64,000 nt of DNA, from positions 56,669-120,668 of the forward strand of contig NZ_CBVJ010000017.1 of NCBI RefSeq assembly GCF_000513275.1, in the 5' to 3' direction. Both the position numbers and the translations under genes were made by a program. The DNA comes from Paenibacillus gorillae. Its GTDB lineage: Bacteria; Bacillota; Bacilli; Paenibacillales; Paenibacillaceae. The notes beneath the pieces are model-generated. The model did no database searches. It was not told the DNA's origin and saw only the letters and a program-made list of their open reading frames with translations. Below, in pieces: positions 63,060-64,000 of this stretch; positions within the stretch are counted from its first letter, which is position 1, and the number at the start of each line of letters is the position of its first letter.

Positions 63060-63775
63060 GAGCCTTGTAACGAACCTGCTTCGCAAAAGAGCGAAGCAAA
63101 GTTCGTTGTACGAGTGCAAAAAGATGGAGGCCAACGCTGCAGCGAACTAAATTTCGCAACTGGAGAACCTAGCTTCTTCAAAAGCGAAGTTCTCTTCGTT
63201 AATGCTGAAAGACAGCTTCATTCCACCTACTTGGGGCAAAATTTGCGAACCTTCCTTCACTAAATAGCGAACCTTCTTCGTTAATCGTTAACGTTCGCAT
63301 ATAACGAACCTGCTTCGCAAAAGAGCGAAGCAAAGTTCCCTGTATGGGCTCTAACAGGTGGCAGACAACGCTGCAACGAAGAGAATTTCGCTATTGGGGA
63401 ACCTAGCTTCATCAAAAGCGAAGTTCTCTTCGCTAAAGCTGAAAGTCATCTGCATTCCGCCTAATTGGAGCAAAATTTGCGAACCATCCTTCACTAAATA
63501 GCGAATCTGCTTCGTTACTCGTTAACGTCCGCATATAACGAACCTGCTTCGCAAAAGAACGAAGCAAAGTTCGCTGTATGAGCGCAAAAAGATGGAGGCC
63601 AACGCTCCAGCGAACTAAATTTCGCAACTGGAGAACCTAGCTTCATCAAAAGCGAAGTTCTCTTCGCTAAAGCTGAAAGTCATCTGCATTCCGCCAACCT
63701 GGAGCAAAATTTGCGAACCGTCCTACACTAAATAGCGAATCTGCTTCGTTACTCGTTATTTCTAACAGATTTTGT
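63060..63775. repeat. Second hairpin-repeat array, 234-bp period
   Basis: CGAACCTGCTTCGCAAAAGA begins at 63071 and the near-identical element at 63305 and 63539, a period of exactly 234 bp. Each unit includes AACGAACCTGCTTCGCAAAAG, a TTTCGC...GGAGAACCTAGCTTC segment and TAGCGAA...TTCGTTA motifs. The segment with GGAGAACCTAG also occurs in the 14.5-16 kb array, so both belong to one repeat family. Frames inside (62832, 62960, 63433, minus strand) are by-products. Confidence 0.85.
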
Positions 63776-63780
63776 GAGGG

Positions 63781-64000
63781 GAATGGAACCAAGAAGTCAG
63801 CAAGAACGGAAACGCACAGCGACCCCGGCAGTGGACTTCAGAGGTTTGCGGCAGCCAATAGGGAGAGCGGAGTGTAACGAGTTCAGGCAGACTTTTTGCC
63901 GATTCAATCCATCTACCATCGAGTAGGCGATGAGAAAAATGGAATCAAGAATGGCTGAATGAACCGTAACGCGCAGCGCCCCCGTGCAGTGAACTTCAGA
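63781..64000. repeat. Direct repeat pair at the window end
   Basis: GGAA-C/T-CAAGAA...CGCACAGCGACCCCGGCAGTGGACTTCAGA near 63784-63842 recurs as a variant at 63940-64000, so a further repeat family begins here and continues past the window. No gene is seen from 62958 to the end. Confidence 0.55.

Noticed and set aside
62832..63627. Minus-strand frames in the 234-bp repeat array with near-identical starts
   Set aside because: Identity comes from the DNA repeat; no ribosome site and no sensible protein.
63060..63775. CRISPR array
   Set aside because: The period of 234 bp and the near identity over the whole unit do not match short repeats with unique spacers; no cas genes are present.

Overview
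The window looks like a chromosomal segment of a Paenibacillus-type soil Firmicute. Gene starts carry strong AGGAGG-like ribosome sites and TTG/GTG starts are common. Lipoproteins have Gram-positive lipoboxes, regulators are of the YesM/YesN, Rex and Crp type, and several secreted enzymes are built from many carbohydrate-binding modules, as is usual in that group. I saw no rRNA, tRNA, CRISPR array, intact insertion sequence or prophage.

Layout. 1-1.3 kb: tail of an unidentified gene, then a telA-family gene broken by one extra base. 1.35-10.1 kb: one long operon behind a strong promoter and a hairpin leader. It encodes an Opu/Egt-type ABC importer, a double-DUF427 protein, a 73-residue orphan, a luciferase-like monooxygenase, a DUF917 protein, an ammonia-lyase homologue without the MIO triad, and an EamA exporter. 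I read it as a candidate uptake and degradation pathway for ergothioneine or a related betaine; it is the most interesting system here. 10.1-14.4 kb: YumC-type ferredoxin/flavodoxin reductase, a NagZ-like lipoprotein, and a Rex-controlled NADH oxidase. 14.5-16.0 kb: a gene-free array of GCGAAGC/TTCGC hairpin repeats. 16.1-19.0 kb: AI-2E family membrane protein, and a TetR regulator with an SDR gene sharing one operator. 19.6-31.6 kb: secreted beta-helix and clan GH-A glycosidases with CBM6/CBM35 modules, an RsgA GTPase, an SGNH esterase, and an ArsR-type regulator divergent from a GH2 enzyme. 31.7-39.4 kb: IMP dehydrogenase, a NUDIX enzyme, and a Crp-type regulator heading a complete ECF importer operon with MBL-fold and HD-domain partners of unknown substrate. 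39.7-47.2 kb: orphan solute-binding lipoprotein, a secreted AA10 LPMO, and a GH87 alpha-1,3-glucanase. 48.3-49.6 kb: FMN riboswitch and an EamA transporter, probably for riboflavin. 49.8-58.7 kb: YesM/YesN two-component system, a sugar ABC importer and a GH31 alpha-glycosidase. 59.1-63.0 kb: GDP-mannose dehydratase and a UvrA2-like ATPase. 63.0-64.0 kb: a second array of the hairpin repeats with a 234-bp period.

How the genes fit together. LPMO, alpha-1,3-glucanase and CBM35-bearing enzymes suggest attack on fungal cell walls or similar alpha-glucan/chitin material. The sensor kinase, response regulator, importer and GH31 enzyme would then sense, import and cut the oligosaccharides. The promoters of the clan GH-A enzyme (24.2 kb) and of the sugar-binding lipoprotein (53.2 kb) share three sequence blocks at identical spacing, which points to one regulon. 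All functional statements are from reading the sequence; no database search was run.
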